This document shows positions 9,231 through 18,891 of a DNA stretch of 64,000 nt, piece by piece (position 1 is the stretch's first letter; the number at the start of each line of letters is the position of its first letter). Source of the DNA: Oribacterium sp. WCC10. GTDB lineage: Bacteria > Bacillota > Clostridia > Lachnospirales > Lachnospiraceae. A program made the translations under genes and the position numbers. Below the pieces are notes generated by a model. The model was not told where the DNA came from, ran no database searches, and was given only the letters and a program-made list of their open reading frames with translations. The DNA lies in the NCBI RefSeq assembly GCF_900113415.1, contig NZ_FOPH01000007.1:105996-169995 (forward strand). Reading direction: 5' to 3'.

Positions 9231-9902
9231 TTAAACATTCTCGATCTGCCAGTCTATAGGCCCGAGACCATGTTCCTCAAGAAACCTGTTTGTCTTTGAA
9301 AAAGGCCGGGATCCGAAAAATCCTCTGTATGCACTCAGCGGGCTTGGATGCGGTGATTTCAGGATCAAATGTTTCGGATTGTCCAGCATCTCCGCCTTCA
9401 TCTGCGCAGGTCTGCCCCAAAGAATAAACACTATAGGTCTGTCAACCTCATTAAGCACTCTTATCGCTGCATCCGTAAACTCTTCCCATCCTATGCCTTT
9501 ATGGCTGTTGGCCTGATGTGCACGTACTGTAAGCACCGTATTAAGAAGCATAACTCCCTGATCGGCCCACTTTTTCAGATATCCGTTATTGGGTATATAG
9601 CATCCCAGATCACTGTTAAGTTCTTTATAAATGTTAACCAGTGATGGCGGAATATCTATATCAGGTTTAACGGAAAATGATAATCCATGCGCCTGCCCCG
9701 GTTCATGATAAGGATCCTGTCCGAGTATGACAACCTTTACCTTAGCCAAAGGTGTAAATTCAAAAGCATTGAATATATCCTCGGCAGGCGGGTAAATAGT
9801 TTCTCTCTTATATTCCTCATTCACCCTGTCATACAGCTTTTTATAATAAGGCTTGGAAAACTCAGATTCAAGCGGAGTTTCCCAGTCGTTTTTTATCATC
9901 AT
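9231..9902 (-). CDS. ung: Uracil-DNA glycosylase (family 1)
   Basis: This enzyme removes uracil from DNA as the first step of base-excision repair. The 223-residue protein has the water-activating GQDPYH motif (Asp about residue 63) and the HPSPLSA minor-groove loop (His about 185). I place the start at the ATG at 9902, six bases after GGAG; a TTG four codons earlier overlaps that ribosome site and is less likely. It lies 25 bases from the phosphoesterase stop and 22 from uppP, so this run of minus-strand genes is probably co-transcribed. Confidence 0.97.
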   Translation of the reverse strand: MMIKNDWETPLESEFSKPYYKKLYDRVNEEYKRETIYPPAEDIFNAFEFTPLAKVKVVILGQDPYHEPGQAHGLSFSVKPDIDIPPSLVNIYKELNSDLGCYIPNNGYLKKWADQGVMLLNTVLTVRAHQANSHKGIGWEEFTDAAIRVLNEVDRPIVFILWGRPAQMKAEMLDNPKHLILKSPHPSPLSAYRGFFGSRPFSKTNRFLEEHGLGPIDWQIENV

Positions 9903-9927
9903 AATATTCTCCAAATATTTTTTAGTA

Positions 9928-10605
9928 TCATCTTCTTGTTTTACTCATAGATACATTCTTATAAAGATCATACAGGAAGGATCCTGTCTTGCCCTCCTCG
10001 GGATGGTCTCCTTTCTTCAGGTCAAGATTGTACTTTTCATAGGCATTGATAATGACAGTACCCGACGGATGTGTACGGACACGCGAGAAGTCACCGTATG
10101 ACTTATGAACATGACCGTGAATCATGTACTTAGGATGATACTTTTCCATAAGCTCATTGAAACACTCAAAGCCTCTGTGAGGAAGATCCTCCATATCTCC
10201 GTATCCCTTTGCCGGTGCATGGGTCAGCAGTATATCAAATCCATTGTGAAGCTTTATACTCCCTCTTAACCGGTCAATACGTTTCTCCATATCCCGTTCC
10301 GTATACATATACGGGCCATCCTTGTATTTCATGGAACCACCAAGCCCCAGAATCCGAAGCCCGTGATAGTCATATATTCTGTCATCCGCACAGTCACATC
10401 CAAGAGGCGGCTCATTAACATAATATGAGTCATGATTACCCGGAACATATATAAGAGGTGCATGTCCGACAGTCACAAGAAACTCAAGATATTTTGAGCT
10501 CAGATCCCCAGCCGAAATGATGAGATCAGTATCCTTAAGCTTAGACTCGTCATAATAATCATAGAGCGCTTTATCTTCTTCATCGGCTATCAGAAGTACC
10601 TTCAT
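9928..10605 (-). CDS. Calcineurin-like metallophosphoesterase
   Basis: This 225-residue cytosolic protein carries most of the metallophosphatase motifs: GD (residues 33-34), GNHD (56-59), a His in LLTHAP (129) and GHVH (164-167). The usual first motif Asp-X-His is not intact; Asp8 is followed by Glu-Glu. The fold and most metal ligands remain, so activity is plausible but the metal site may differ. Substrate cannot be told; small YfcE-like phosphodiesterases are the nearest type. Its start lies 26 bases inside the 3' end of the ParB-like/BMP gene, so the two are translationally coupled. Confidence 0.85.
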   Translation of the reverse strand: MKVLLIADEEDKALYDYYDESKLKDTDLIISAGDLSSKYLEFLVTVGHAPLIYVPGNHDSYYVNEPPLGCDCADDRIYDYHGLRILGLGGSMKYKDGPYMYTERDMEKRIDRLRGSIKLHNGFDILLTHAPAKGYGDMEDLPHRGFECFNELMEKYHPKYMIHGHVHKSYGDFSRVRTHPSGTVIINAYEKYNLDLKKGDHPEEGKTGSFLYDLYKNVSMSKTRR

Positions 10606-12544
10606 CTGCCTGCTCCCCCTTATTCACCATAAATCCACTCATGCGCATAAGCTCCTGTGCTCTTTCGTCAAATGCCTCCATACTGGGCACAGTACCGATA
10701 ACGTTGTCATTTAGCCAATGCATATTCACAATCTCTTCTCCTGTCAGTGCCGGAGAATCCTCTCCCTTTATGAGTCCGGTCTGGCTGTAGAGTTCTCCGT
10801 CAAACGGATTGATTCCATCATCCATGATCCCCTTTTTAAGAATTCTCAGCATCTTTCTCGAGGCATATCCGAGCTGTCTTGAAAGAATCACATCTATGAC
10901 TCCCGACTTCATGCCAAACCAGAAGTTAAGCGCCTTGTTATCCCTGGTAAGCATTGAGTTTCCCCATGTCCCTCCTAGAATGGAATTGATTATGATCTCA
11001 TAATATTTACCCCAGTCAAATATCGGCATAGCAATATTGGAAACCACGTCTCCGTCAGCCACCATATACACTCCGAACTCTCTGGATATCTTCTTTGGTG
11101 GTGTGAGCTCGGGACCTGAAATCGTCATGATGTTCTCATCTCTCAGTTCCCGCTTCCAGTCTCTTCCCTTAAGTGCGGTCCACTTAAGGTGTATGCGTGC
11201 GTATGGATTCACCATCTGGGCACCTATGGCAAATGCATTAACATTGGCAAGAGTTCCATACTGAGGGCAAAGTTCGGCATAGCCTATATCATGTCCATCA
11301 GTAACAGAAGCTGCAAGAGCTCCCATAAGGAACTTTGCCTCATACATACGTCCGTAGTAGGTTCTGATGGTGTTGTAATTTGTATTTACTGAACAGTTTA
11401 GAATATAAATATCCGGGTGCTTTATCTGTGCCTTTACAGATGCATCAATCATCATCCCTGTGGTAGTGAAGATAACATCCGCCCCTGTATCGGCCGCTGC
11501 ATCAATCGCTTCCGATACAAGTTCCGGGGTCTCGCAGTTCTCAAACCTGAAGGTATTTATACGGTCGCCGAACTTATCATCAAGATAATGTCTTCCAAAC
11601 TCATGTCCGTATGCCCAACTTGAGGTCTCGGCACTCTTTTCATAGATAAATGCGATTTTGAGGGTATCACCTCTGAATCCCTTGTCCTGAGCAGCGAAAA
11701 TGTTGAAAAGATTTTTTCTTTCTTTGTTTTCAAGTACATCCGGATCCTTCACAAGACTGACATCATCCGGATTCTTCAGGAATTCCCTCCATATCTGATC
11801 GAGATTACTTTCTATCGCTGTATTGGAAACATCCTGAATATTGTAAAGTCCGTAAACCTTGAGATAAAGTAAAAAGGCATCGCCCCGTGTGACTTCAAGG
11901 CGATTTCCACCCTTTCTGTCAAAAATATCGGAAAATCTGTCAAAAGCGGATTTTACGCTCTTACGTGTATCACTGTCCCATGGTCTGGACATCGGAAGTC
12001 CCAAAACATCACAAAGTTTCTGATACTGTCCTTCTTCGGAAAATCTGATACCATAAAAACCTGCGGCTTTGAAGAACTCAACAAACTCATAATATATATT
12101 ATTTTCTTTGGTTCCGTTTCTCTCAGGCATTAATCTTATGACATCTGCAACAATGGATACTGCTCCGTTATATTTTGAAACCGAAACTCTCTTATTACCT
12201 TCCTGAACATAAAATCTGTTCATATACTCATACACGAGTATAGCATCCCTGATACCCTGATCCACTGCAGCATCATAGAGTATTCCCCACTTCATCGCAA
12301 ACTCTGTTTTGGGGCTTAATATAGGCATGAAATTCGTCGCAAAGGATTCCTGTCTTCCTCTCGTCTTAGTGCCTGCGATGGCAGATATGGGTATCTCCAT
12401 AACTCCCATACGATTCTCCGCAGTAATCACACTTTGGGAAATGATATCATCCAGTGCTGTAAGATAAGGATATCGACCTCCTGTCACATCCTTCCTGTAC
12501 TGTCCGTCGCCAAGATGCTTGGCCTTAATATAATCATCTAACAT
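10580..12544 (-). CDS. Cytosolic ParB-like / BMP (PnrA-like) ligand-binding fusion protein
   Basis: This 654-residue protein has an N-terminal ParB/sulfiredoxin-like part (about 45-140, with the EGNKRVSV signature) and a C-terminal domain like basic membrane protein substrate-binding proteins (about 298-560, from LKIAFIYEKS), which bind nucleosides in PnrA/Med. No signal peptide, lipobox or membrane segment is present, so unlike ordinary BMP proteins it should be cytosolic. I prefer the ATG at 12544 (GTGGAA upstream) over one eight codons earlier. No ABC transporter genes are adjacent. It overlaps the metallophosphoesterase downstream. A nucleoside-sensing role is inference only. Confidence 0.75.
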   Translation of the reverse strand: MLDDYIKAKHLGDGQYRKDVTGGRYPYLTALDDIISQSVITAENRMGVMEIPISAIAGTKTRGRQESFATNFMPILSPKTEFAMKWGILYDAAVDQGIRDAILVYEYMNRFYVQEGNKRVSVSKYNGAVSIVADVIRLMPERNGTKENNIYYEFVEFFKAAGFYGIRFSEEGQYQKLCDVLGLPMSRPWDSDTRKSVKSAFDRFSDIFDRKGGNRLEVTRGDAFLLYLKVYGLYNIQDVSNTAIESNLDQIWREFLKNPDDVSLVKDPDVLENKERKNLFNIFAAQDKGFRGDTLKIAFIYEKSAETSSWAYGHEFGRHYLDDKFGDRINTFRFENCETPELVSEAIDAAADTGADVIFTTTGMMIDASVKAQIKHPDIYILNCSVNTNYNTIRTYYGRMYEAKFLMGALAASVTDGHDIGYAELCPQYGTLANVNAFAIGAQMVNPYARIHLKWTALKGRDWKRELRDENIMTISGPELTPPKKISREFGVYMVADGDVVSNIAMPIFDWGKYYEIIINSILGGTWGNSMLTRDNKALNFWFGMKSGVIDVILSRQLGYASRKMLRILKKGIMDDGINPFDGELYSQTGLIKGEDSPALTGEEIVNMHWLNDNVIGTVPSMEAFDERAQELMRMSGFMVNKGEQADEGTSDSR

Positions 12545-12609
12545 AGTTATTCCACATTGCTTTGGCATTACGCCTTTGCCTGAAAGTTTATAGTCGTGTC
12601 TCTAAACAT

Positions 12610-12644
12610 ACAACAACGGGACCAGACGCATATGCCTGATCCCG
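12610..12644 (-). terminator. Terminator after the repeat-protein gene
   Basis: On the minus strand CGGGATCAG pairs with CTGGTCCCG (one wobble) around a CATATG-containing loop, then TTGTTGT. It is about 170 bases after the 12814 stop, and 66 bases before the ParB-like/BMP start. Confidence 0.7.
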
Positions 12645-12813
12645 TATAATAATACACTCTGCCATATGTTTTTGGCAAAAGAAATCTTCCGGAAAACACT
12701 GATTATACCGGTATCCTCTTGTCTCCTCCGATGTAAAGGTACGTTCCCAATGAAAACGGATAAAAACCATCAATACTCCGGTCCGGATGAACTTCAATCA
12801 AATCTTCCGTAAA

Positions 12814-14070
12814 TCACTTTGGTCCTACGATAAGTCCCTCATCAAGTGTTGCAGAATCGCTGGTCACAACGGTCTTTGAGGAACTGCTTCCTGAACTTGA
12901 AGTTGTAGTAGATGAAGGAGCCTCAGTACCTGCAACAACTTTATTGCCAGATGATGATCCCGGAGTTGTCCCGGTCACAGTCTGTGTTGAACCTGAAGTA
13001 TCCGGTGAAGTCACTGTTGATGTTCCTGATGTGGATACCGGAGAAGTATATGTAGCCGAGCTTCCGGTATTGTTTGTTGTATTTGTTGTAACGGTTGTGG
13101 TTGTTGTAGTAGTTGTAGTGGTACTTCCGTTAGTTGTACTTGTGGTACCTGTGGTAGAAGTGGTTTCTGACTGTGAGCTCTGTGTCGTTCCTGTGGCCGC
13201 ATGTGTCACAGAGATACCGTTCACTGAACTTGTACATACTCCGTCACTGTTGAAGTCATATTCTTTACTATCGATGGTAAGCGTCTTGTTCTTAACCATC
13301 TTTCCGCTTTCCTTATCAAGATAGTAATATGAACCTTCTGACTCCAGCCAGCCCTTAACCATCTTTCCGTTCTGTGCGAAATAGTATTTCGCATCATCTA
13401 TGGTCTTCCAGCCCTGAGCCATCTTTCCGTTTTCTTTATCAAGATAATACTTATTGCCTGATGTATCCGTCTTCCAGCCCGTCTGCATAACACCCTTTGT
13501 ATTGAGGTAGTAGTATGCTCCGTTATTGGAATACCAGCCTGTCTGCATAACACCGTTAGACTCAAATCTGTACCAGTTGTCATCGATCTTTGCCCAGGAA
13601 TCCATAATCAGAGTTCCGTCACCCGGTTGGAAATAATACCACTTATCATTAAGTTCTATCCAGCCTGTAGCCATGGAACCGTCCGTCTTCAGATAATACC
13701 ATCTTACATTGTTGTTCTCGGTAAGCTTCAGCCAGCCTGTCTGCATAACACCGTCAGACTGAAGATAATACCACTTGTCTTCTATCTGCCTCCAGCCTGT
13801 AGCCATGAGACCGTTGCTTCTGAAGTAATGCCAGTTATCATTGATCTTCTTCCAACCGGTAACCATATAACCATCACTTCCGATGTAGTAATATCCGGAT
13901 GATGTATGTATCCACTTGTTCTTGATGGTCTTGTTAGTAGACTCATCAACATAATAATATTTTCCGTCCTTCTGACCCCACCCCGCAAATGCTGTGGGCG
14001 CGATAACCGCACAACCGATGGCAAGACTCAGACCAACAACACCAAGTTTACCCTTCATATTCATAATCAT
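12814..14070 (-). CDS. Secreted choline/glucan-binding-type repeat protein (CW_binding repeats, Ser/Thr-rich tail)
   Basis: This 418-residue secreted protein has a signal peptide (about 1-29, ending AFAGWG). About a dozen tandem 20-residue aromatic repeats of the CW_binding_1 type follow (about 30-290; recurring GWxxxxxxWYYxxxxGxMxTGW), the module that binds choline on teichoic acids or glucan. A Ser/Thr/Gly low-complexity tail (about 300-405) ends in LIVGPK. No catalytic domain is visible. The GGAGG ribosome site lies four bases before the chosen ATG. It lies 65 bases downstream of the choline-kinase fusion gene with no clear terminator between, which favours a choline-linked role. Confidence 0.85.
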   Translation of the reverse strand: MIMNMKGKLGVVGLSLAIGCAVIAPTAFAGWGQKDGKYYYVDESTNKTIKNKWIHTSSGYYYIGSDGYMVTGWKKINDNWHYFRSNGLMATGWRQIEDKWYYLQSDGVMQTGWLKLTENNNVRWYYLKTDGSMATGWIELNDKWYYFQPGDGTLIMDSWAKIDDNWYRFESNGVMQTGWYSNNGAYYYLNTKGVMQTGWKTDTSGNKYYLDKENGKMAQGWKTIDDAKYYFAQNGKMVKGWLESEGSYYYLDKESGKMVKNKTLTIDSKEYDFNSDGVCTSSVNGISVTHAATGTTQSSQSETTSTTGTTSTTNGSTTTTTTTTTTVTTNTTNNTGSSATYTSPVSTSGTSTVTSPDTSGSTQTVTGTTPGSSSGNKVVAGTEAPSSTTTSSSGSSSSKTVVTSDSATLDEGLIVGPK

Positions 14071-14135
14071 AAGTCCTCCGCTATTATATGCTTAAATAAT
14101 ATCACGCCTTAAAGCGTACGTCCTTTTCTATTACA

Positions 14136-16094
14136 TTAAATTTTTTCTAATTTTCGTAAGATTTTATAGGAGTCTTTAAAGTAACGGTACATCTTGAGTG
14201 TATAGTCCCCGAAAGATTCTCCAAGAGCCATTTTGTAAACACCCCATAGAGCCCAAAGAAGTCCGCCCATACCCATATACGCAACAACTATCGCATATGC
14301 ATCGGTGTAATTCTCGCCATTAAGTGCAATTCCTCCATTTTCACCGAACACTTCAGCGCTTTTGCCATCCAGAACATCACGATAAGCGACAATGAAATCG
14401 CCGTTATGCCTATCGCCCGAACCCTCCGAAGCATCGGCATATACTTCTATGAGTTTTCCGGTTTCCTCATATGTCATATAGGAGTATATAGCCGCCATGG
14501 CAATATCAACAAGCGGATCAGCCATACCCGCATACTCCCAGTCTATCATTTTGAGTCCTTCGTCCGTAAAGATAAAGTTGTCCTTTACAGAATCAATATG
14601 TGCTATAGTCTTAGGTCTGTTAAGAGATTCCAGCCATCCAAGAACCTCTTCAGCCTGCATTCTGACTGTCGGATAGTCCTCATAGGGAACCGAAGCATTA
14701 ACCTCTCTTATATCCTTTTCGTATCCGAGAAGCTCACGTCTGAAGTCAAATTCATGATTAAGCTTTATGCCCGAATTATGAAGTTTCTTCAGCATGGCCA
14801 TACACGCTGTGAGCTCCTGTTCAATGGTGTAATCTGCATTCCTTGCACCGTTATAGTATCTTGATATCTTATAGCCGTTTTCTGCATTGAAGTAAACAAG
14901 TTCTTCAGTAATGCCAAGTCCGGTTACTGCCTTGTAGACATCACCCTCATGACGTCTGTTGATAAGTTTTTCGGTTCCCGGTCCGGGAATACGGCAGATA
15001 TACGCTTTACCTCTGAACTTTTCAGGAATCTCAGGATCATCAGATATATTAAAATACCATGACTTATTGGTCATTCCGGCCTTCAGACACCTGATATTCA
15101 CTATACCGGATTCCGGAACACCGAAAACATCGGAAACCAGCTGCATGGCACGAGAGCCAGAGTCATTAATATATTTCTCATCAAACAAACGAAGCTCTTC
15201 AAGGTTCTCGAACTCGTATACCTCTCCATCCGGACGCTTGTTAATGTATATATCCGGCAGGTTTCTGAGATTTCTGATGAGAACATCCTCCCAATAAAAC
15301 TGCTCTGTGCCCGGCATCTTATAATACGCTTCGATCAGCGGCAGAAATGCATCAGAGAATTCCTTTGTGAAGTATACGGGGCCGTACATACACCACTTGT
15401 CTGATCCTCCGACATGAACCTCTTTAATGGCACCGTTCCTGCCTGTTTCCATGGCCCACTCACGGGTTTCTCCATTCATAAAAGTAGCCGCATACCAGGC
15501 GTCGGCCTCATAGCTATGATAGATATTATTCCTCATCCAGTTATCGGAAGACAGAATATAGCAGTTTTTCCCCTTAAGAAAATCCTTTGCATGATGCATA
15601 GTGGCCAGAGTATTCTTGCTGCTGAATTCCGGATTGTAAATAAGCTTTACATCATACTTGTCTATGAGGTAGTCAAACTTTTCTTTCAGGTATCCCACCA
15701 TGATGGTAATGTCTCTGACTCCCACTTCGTGGAGCTGCCTGATCTGTCTCTCTATCATTCGCTCCCCGAAAACCTCAAGCAGTCCCTTGGGTGTTTCGTA
15801 GGTAAGCGGAACAAATCTGGAGCCGAAACCTGAAGCAAGAATAAGTGCCCTGTCAACTCTGTACTTTTCCAAAAGTTTTTTTCCTTTTTCGGTAAGTTCG
15901 TATGAAACATTACGTCCACGCCCCTCAGAACTCTCAACCTTTGAAAGAAGACCTTCCTCAACCGTTTCCGATATAAGCTTATTGGTCTTTCCCAGGGATA
16001 CTTCCAGCTGAAGTGCAATATCTCTTTGTGTGCTTTCCTTATTCTCATATAGAGTGCGCAATATAATTATTGATTCTCTGCCTGCCTTACTCAT
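14136..16094 (-). CDS. Three-domain fusion: winged-helix HTH, LicC-type cytidylyltransferase and LicA-type choline kinase
   Basis: This 652-residue protein joins three parts. Residues 1-80 are a MarR-like winged helix (REIxxxLxxS and a basic EGRGRNVSY wing). Residues 82-310 are a nucleotidyltransferase with the ASGFGSRFVPLT loop, as in CTP:phosphocholine cytidylyltransferase LicC. Residues 330-652 are an aminoglycoside/choline kinase domain with AHIDSVKDNF and MIDWEYAG, as in LicA. Together they could turn choline into CDP-choline. A LicD transferase is not in the window. The protein probably shares a transcript with the CW-repeat protein. Ethanolamine or another phosphosugar substrate cannot be excluded. 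Confidence 0.82.
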   Translation of the reverse strand: MSKAGRESIIILRTLYENKESTQRDIALQLEVSLGKTNKLISETVEEGLLSKVESSEGRGRNVSYELTEKGKKLLEKYRVDRALILASGFGSRFVPLTYETPKGLLEVFGERMIERQIRQLHEVGVRDITIMVGYLKEKFDYLIDKYDVKLIYNPEFSSKNTLATMHHAKDFLKGKNCYILSSDNWMRNNIYHSYEADAWYAATFMNGETREWAMETGRNGAIKEVHVGGSDKWCMYGPVYFTKEFSDAFLPLIEAYYKMPGTEQFYWEDVLIRNLRNLPDIYINKRPDGEVYEFENLEELRLFDEKYINDSGSRAMQLVSDVFGVPESGIVNIRCLKAGMTNKSWYFNISDDPEIPEKFRGKAYICRIPGPGTEKLINRRHEGDVYKAVTGLGITEELVYFNAENGYKISRYYNGARNADYTIEQELTACMAMLKKLHNSGIKLNHEFDFRRELLGYEKDIREVNASVPYEDYPTVRMQAEEVLGWLESLNRPKTIAHIDSVKDNFIFTDEGLKMIDWEYAGMADPLVDIAMAAIYSYMTYEETGKLIEVYADASEGSGDRHNGDFIVAYRDVLDGKSAEVFGENGGIALNGENYTDAYAIVVAYMGMGGLLWALWGVYKMALGESFGDYTLKMYRYFKDSYKILRKLEKI

Positions 16095-16469
16095 ATTTAT
16101 TCCTCTATTCTTCTTATCATCCGTCTATTTCAACCGTTTTTGTTCATAACATCTCTTTTGTTTCAGCTTTTGAACATGATACCATTGTTTTATCTCCGGC
16201 ACAAGCAGTCTGTTTATTTTGTCATTAATTGCAGATGATCCATTGATACTTTTGATGTAAGTATCAACCCCACCGGTTCATGCGTCTGTGCAATGATTGT
16301 GGCATTATGCCACGCCTGTATACTTTCCTTCCCATAATAAATAACCGTCAATCATCCCTCTTAAGGAACGATTGACGGTGTAAATGCAGCCAAACTATTA
16401 CAATTACAATTCAGAATTCATACTTCCGGCGCTTTCGCCTTCTGACATACGAAAATGTTTTTTAGAATA
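16095..16469. other. Intergenic region between the choline-kinase fusion and glnN
   Basis: No gene is seen. It holds the glnN terminator (16343-16380), a perfect 9-bp hairpin TTGATACTT/AAGTATCAA at 16243-16267 and a GTGGC/GCCAC hairpin at 16299-16313, neither with a T run. These may be part of the promoter region of the fusion gene. Confidence 0.5.
16343..16380 (-). terminator. Terminator of glnN
   Basis: On the minus strand CCGTCAATC pairs with GATTGACGG around a long loop, then TTATTTATT. It is about 90 bases after the glnN stop. Confidence 0.75.
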
Positions 16470-18605
16470 TTACGGCTCTGAAACTTCAAAGATAAGATCA
16501 CCGTAGCTTGGATATGGCCAGAGATCCTTATCCACAATCTGCTCCAGCTCATCAACAGGTGAACGAAGTGCCTTCATGGCAGGTACAATAACATCATGAT
16601 ACTGATGTGCCTTCTTTTCTGCGTTCTTTTCTTTTCCGTACTTTTCTACCTTATCATAAAGATCTGTACGGGCTTTCTCCATGTCTGCAAGGAGCTTTGA
16701 AGCTCTTGAAAGAAGTGTCTTCTGAACCGAAACATCAGCATCAGGGCAGGCCGCCATAACCTTATTGACAGAATCCGCAAGTCTGGTTGTGTAATGAATA
16801 ACTGCAGGTATGATCTGCTTTCCTGATATATTGATCATTGCACGGGCTTCAATATTGGTCACCTTTACATAGTGCTCATACTCAACTTCCTTACGGCTCT
16901 CAAGTTCTGACTGTGTATATATTCCAAATTCCTTAAATAGCTTAACAGCCTTCTCTGTAGTAAGAGCAGGAATAGCATCAACCATGGACGGAAGATTCGG
17001 AAGTCCGCGTCTCTCAGCTTCCTTTACCCACTCTTCACTATATCCGTTTCCGTTAAAGATGATTCTCTGATGCTCTGTAAGAAGTTTCTTTATGTAGTCG
17101 TGGCAGGCCGTCTTAAAATCAGATGACTTCTCAAGAACATCTGCAGCCTCTTTAAACTGCTCCGCAACGATTGAATCCAGAATGATATTGGCCTCAGCGA
17201 TAGAATCACTTGAACCAACCATACGGAACTCAAACTTGTTTCCTGTAAATGCAAAAGGTGATGTACGGTTACGGTCTGTAACATCGGCATAGAGATCCGG
17301 CATGGTATTTACACCGGTAGGAAGTTTCTTGCCCTTCTTTGAATTTGTAGCGTAACCTGTACCTATAAGCTGCTGTACCACATCTTCAAGCTGTGTACCG
17401 ATAAATGCTGAGATGATGGCTGGTGGTGCCTCATCAGCGCCTAGTCTGTGTTCATTTCCAACATCCGCTGCACTGAGTCTCATAAGATCTGCATGTTTAT
17501 CAACCGCCGCAAGAATACATGCAAGAATCAGAAGAAACTGAATATTATCGTGAGGTGTCTCACCGGGACTCATAAGATTGATTCCGTCATCAGTTGTAAG
17601 AGACCAGTTATTATGCTTTCCTGAACCATTGATTCCTTCAAACGGCTTCTCGTGAAGAAGACACTCAAGACCATGCTTTGGAGCAGTCTTTTTCATAATC
17701 TCCATGACAAGCTGATTGTGGTCAACGGCAAGGTTAGCCTCATCATAAACAGGCGCAAGCTCATGTTGTGCAGGAGCAACCTCATTATGCTCGGTCTTTG
17801 CTGTCACTCCGAGCTTCCAGAGCTGCACATCGATATCACGCATGAACTCTGCAATTCTGTGACGGATAGAGCCGAAATAGTGATCGTCAAGTTCCTGTCC
17901 CTTGGCCGGCATAACTCCAAACAGAGTACGTCCTGTATATATGAGATCCTTGCGCTTCAGATATTTGTTTCGGTCTACAAGGAAGTATTCCTGCTCTGCG
18001 CCGACTGAAGGCTTAACTGTTTTTGATGTTGTATTTCCGAATAGTCTGAGAATACGAATGGCCTGCTCACTAACAGCCTGCATGGAACGAAGAAGCGGAG
18101 TCTTGGTATCAAGTGCCTCACCTCCAAAGGAGCAGAAAGATGTAGGAATACACAGAGTGACGATATCGTTATTGTCACCCTCGTGACGAAGAAATGCAGG
18201 GCTTGTGCAATCCCAGATGGTGTAGCCTCTGGCCTCAAATGTTGCACGTAATCCGCCTGATGGGAATGATGATGCATCTGCTTCACTGCGGACAAGTTCT
18301 TTTCCGGAGAACTCCATGATGACCTTGCCGTTCTGATCAGCTGCAGAAATAAAAGAATCATGCTTTTCGGCAGTAATACCTGTTAAAGGCTGGAACCAGT
18401 GAGTGTAATGAGTAGCGCCATGCTCCAATGCCCATTCTTTCATCGCCTGAGCGACGGAGTCAGCAATAGTAGGGTCAAGTTCATAGCCCTCTGTAATGGT
18501 CTTCTTAAGCTTCTTGTACACCGCTTTAGGAAGACGCTCCAGCATAACTTTGTCATTGAAGACATCTTCACCAAAGATCTCGGCAACGTTCAGAACATCA
18601 TTCAT
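16470..18605 (-). CDS. glnN: Glutamine synthetase type III
   Basis: This ATP-dependent enzyme joins ammonia to glutamate and is the main ammonia-assimilating enzyme in many rumen and gut anaerobes. The 711-residue length fits the large type III class and not the ~450-residue type I. Visible features are the EHNEVAPAQHE metal/ammonia segment, NGSGKHNNWS (glutamate and ATP site) and the long C-terminal helical region of type III enzymes. The ATG at 18605 has AAAGGAG upstream; the longer reading adds 41 unsupported residues. A promoter (TTTACA, 16 bases, TAAATA) lies about 92 bases upstream. It is a single-gene unit. Confidence 0.97.
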   Translation of the reverse strand: MNDVLNVAEIFGEDVFNDKVMLERLPKAVYKKLKKTITEGYELDPTIADSVAQAMKEWALEHGATHYTHWFQPLTGITAEKHDSFISAADQNGKVIMEFSGKELVRSEADASSFPSGGLRATFEARGYTIWDCTSPAFLRHEGDNNDIVTLCIPTSFCSFGGEALDTKTPLLRSMQAVSEQAIRILRLFGNTTSKTVKPSVGAEQEYFLVDRNKYLKRKDLIYTGRTLFGVMPAKGQELDDHYFGSIRHRIAEFMRDIDVQLWKLGVTAKTEHNEVAPAQHELAPVYDEANLAVDHNQLVMEIMKKTAPKHGLECLLHEKPFEGINGSGKHNNWSLTTDDGINLMSPGETPHDNIQFLLILACILAAVDKHADLMRLSAADVGNEHRLGADEAPPAIISAFIGTQLEDVVQQLIGTGYATNSKKGKKLPTGVNTMPDLYADVTDRNRTSPFAFTGNKFEFRMVGSSDSIAEANIILDSIVAEQFKEAADVLEKSSDFKTACHDYIKKLLTEHQRIIFNGNGYSEEWVKEAERRGLPNLPSMVDAIPALTTEKAVKLFKEFGIYTQSELESRKEVEYEHYVKVTNIEARAMINISGKQIIPAVIHYTTRLADSVNKVMAACPDADVSVQKTLLSRASKLLADMEKARTDLYDKVEKYGKEKNAEKKAHQYHDVIVPAMKALRSPVDELEQIVDKDLWPYPSYGDLIFEVSEP

Positions 18606-18696
18606 TCTTAAATCTCCTTTTACTCCCTTATGAAAGGAAAATTCTAGTGGAACCTCTTGGCAGGACTGATAATTAAGTCCCTTCCGCCAAATTGCA

Positions 18697-18724
18697 TATT
18701 TAATTGTGCTGTGCCGATTGTAAA
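18697..18724 (-). promoter_or_regulatory. Probable glnN promoter
   Basis: On the minus strand TTTACA (18724-18719) and TAAATA (18702-18697) are spaced by 16 bases, about 92 bases before the start codon. The match is moderate. Confidence 0.4.
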
Positions 18725-18891
18725 CCACAGCTAACTAAGTGGCAAGAAAAAATTTTCTATGCTTTCCCATAAAGACATTGGCAAAAAGTTACATATAGCG
18801 TTTTTTCTCGTCCTGTGAAACGAATTGAATTTCTCTGCCAGCAATTCTCCCCCATTAACCATACAAGATCCATTTACATGAATTTGTCATA

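Noticed and set aside
12588..12797. A 69-codon minus-strand open frame between the ParB-like/BMP and CW-repeat genes
   Set aside because: It contains the terminator hairpin, has no convincing ribosome site and no protein-like composition.
12944..13324. A 126-codon plus-strand open frame rich in Val
   Set aside because: It is the reverse of the Thr/Ser-rich tail of the CW-repeat protein; no ribosome site.
13230..14000. Regularly spaced repeated DNA that could be taken for a CRISPR array or satellite
   Set aside because: The repeats keep the reading frame and encode the 20-residue aromatic CW_binding modules of one secreted protein.
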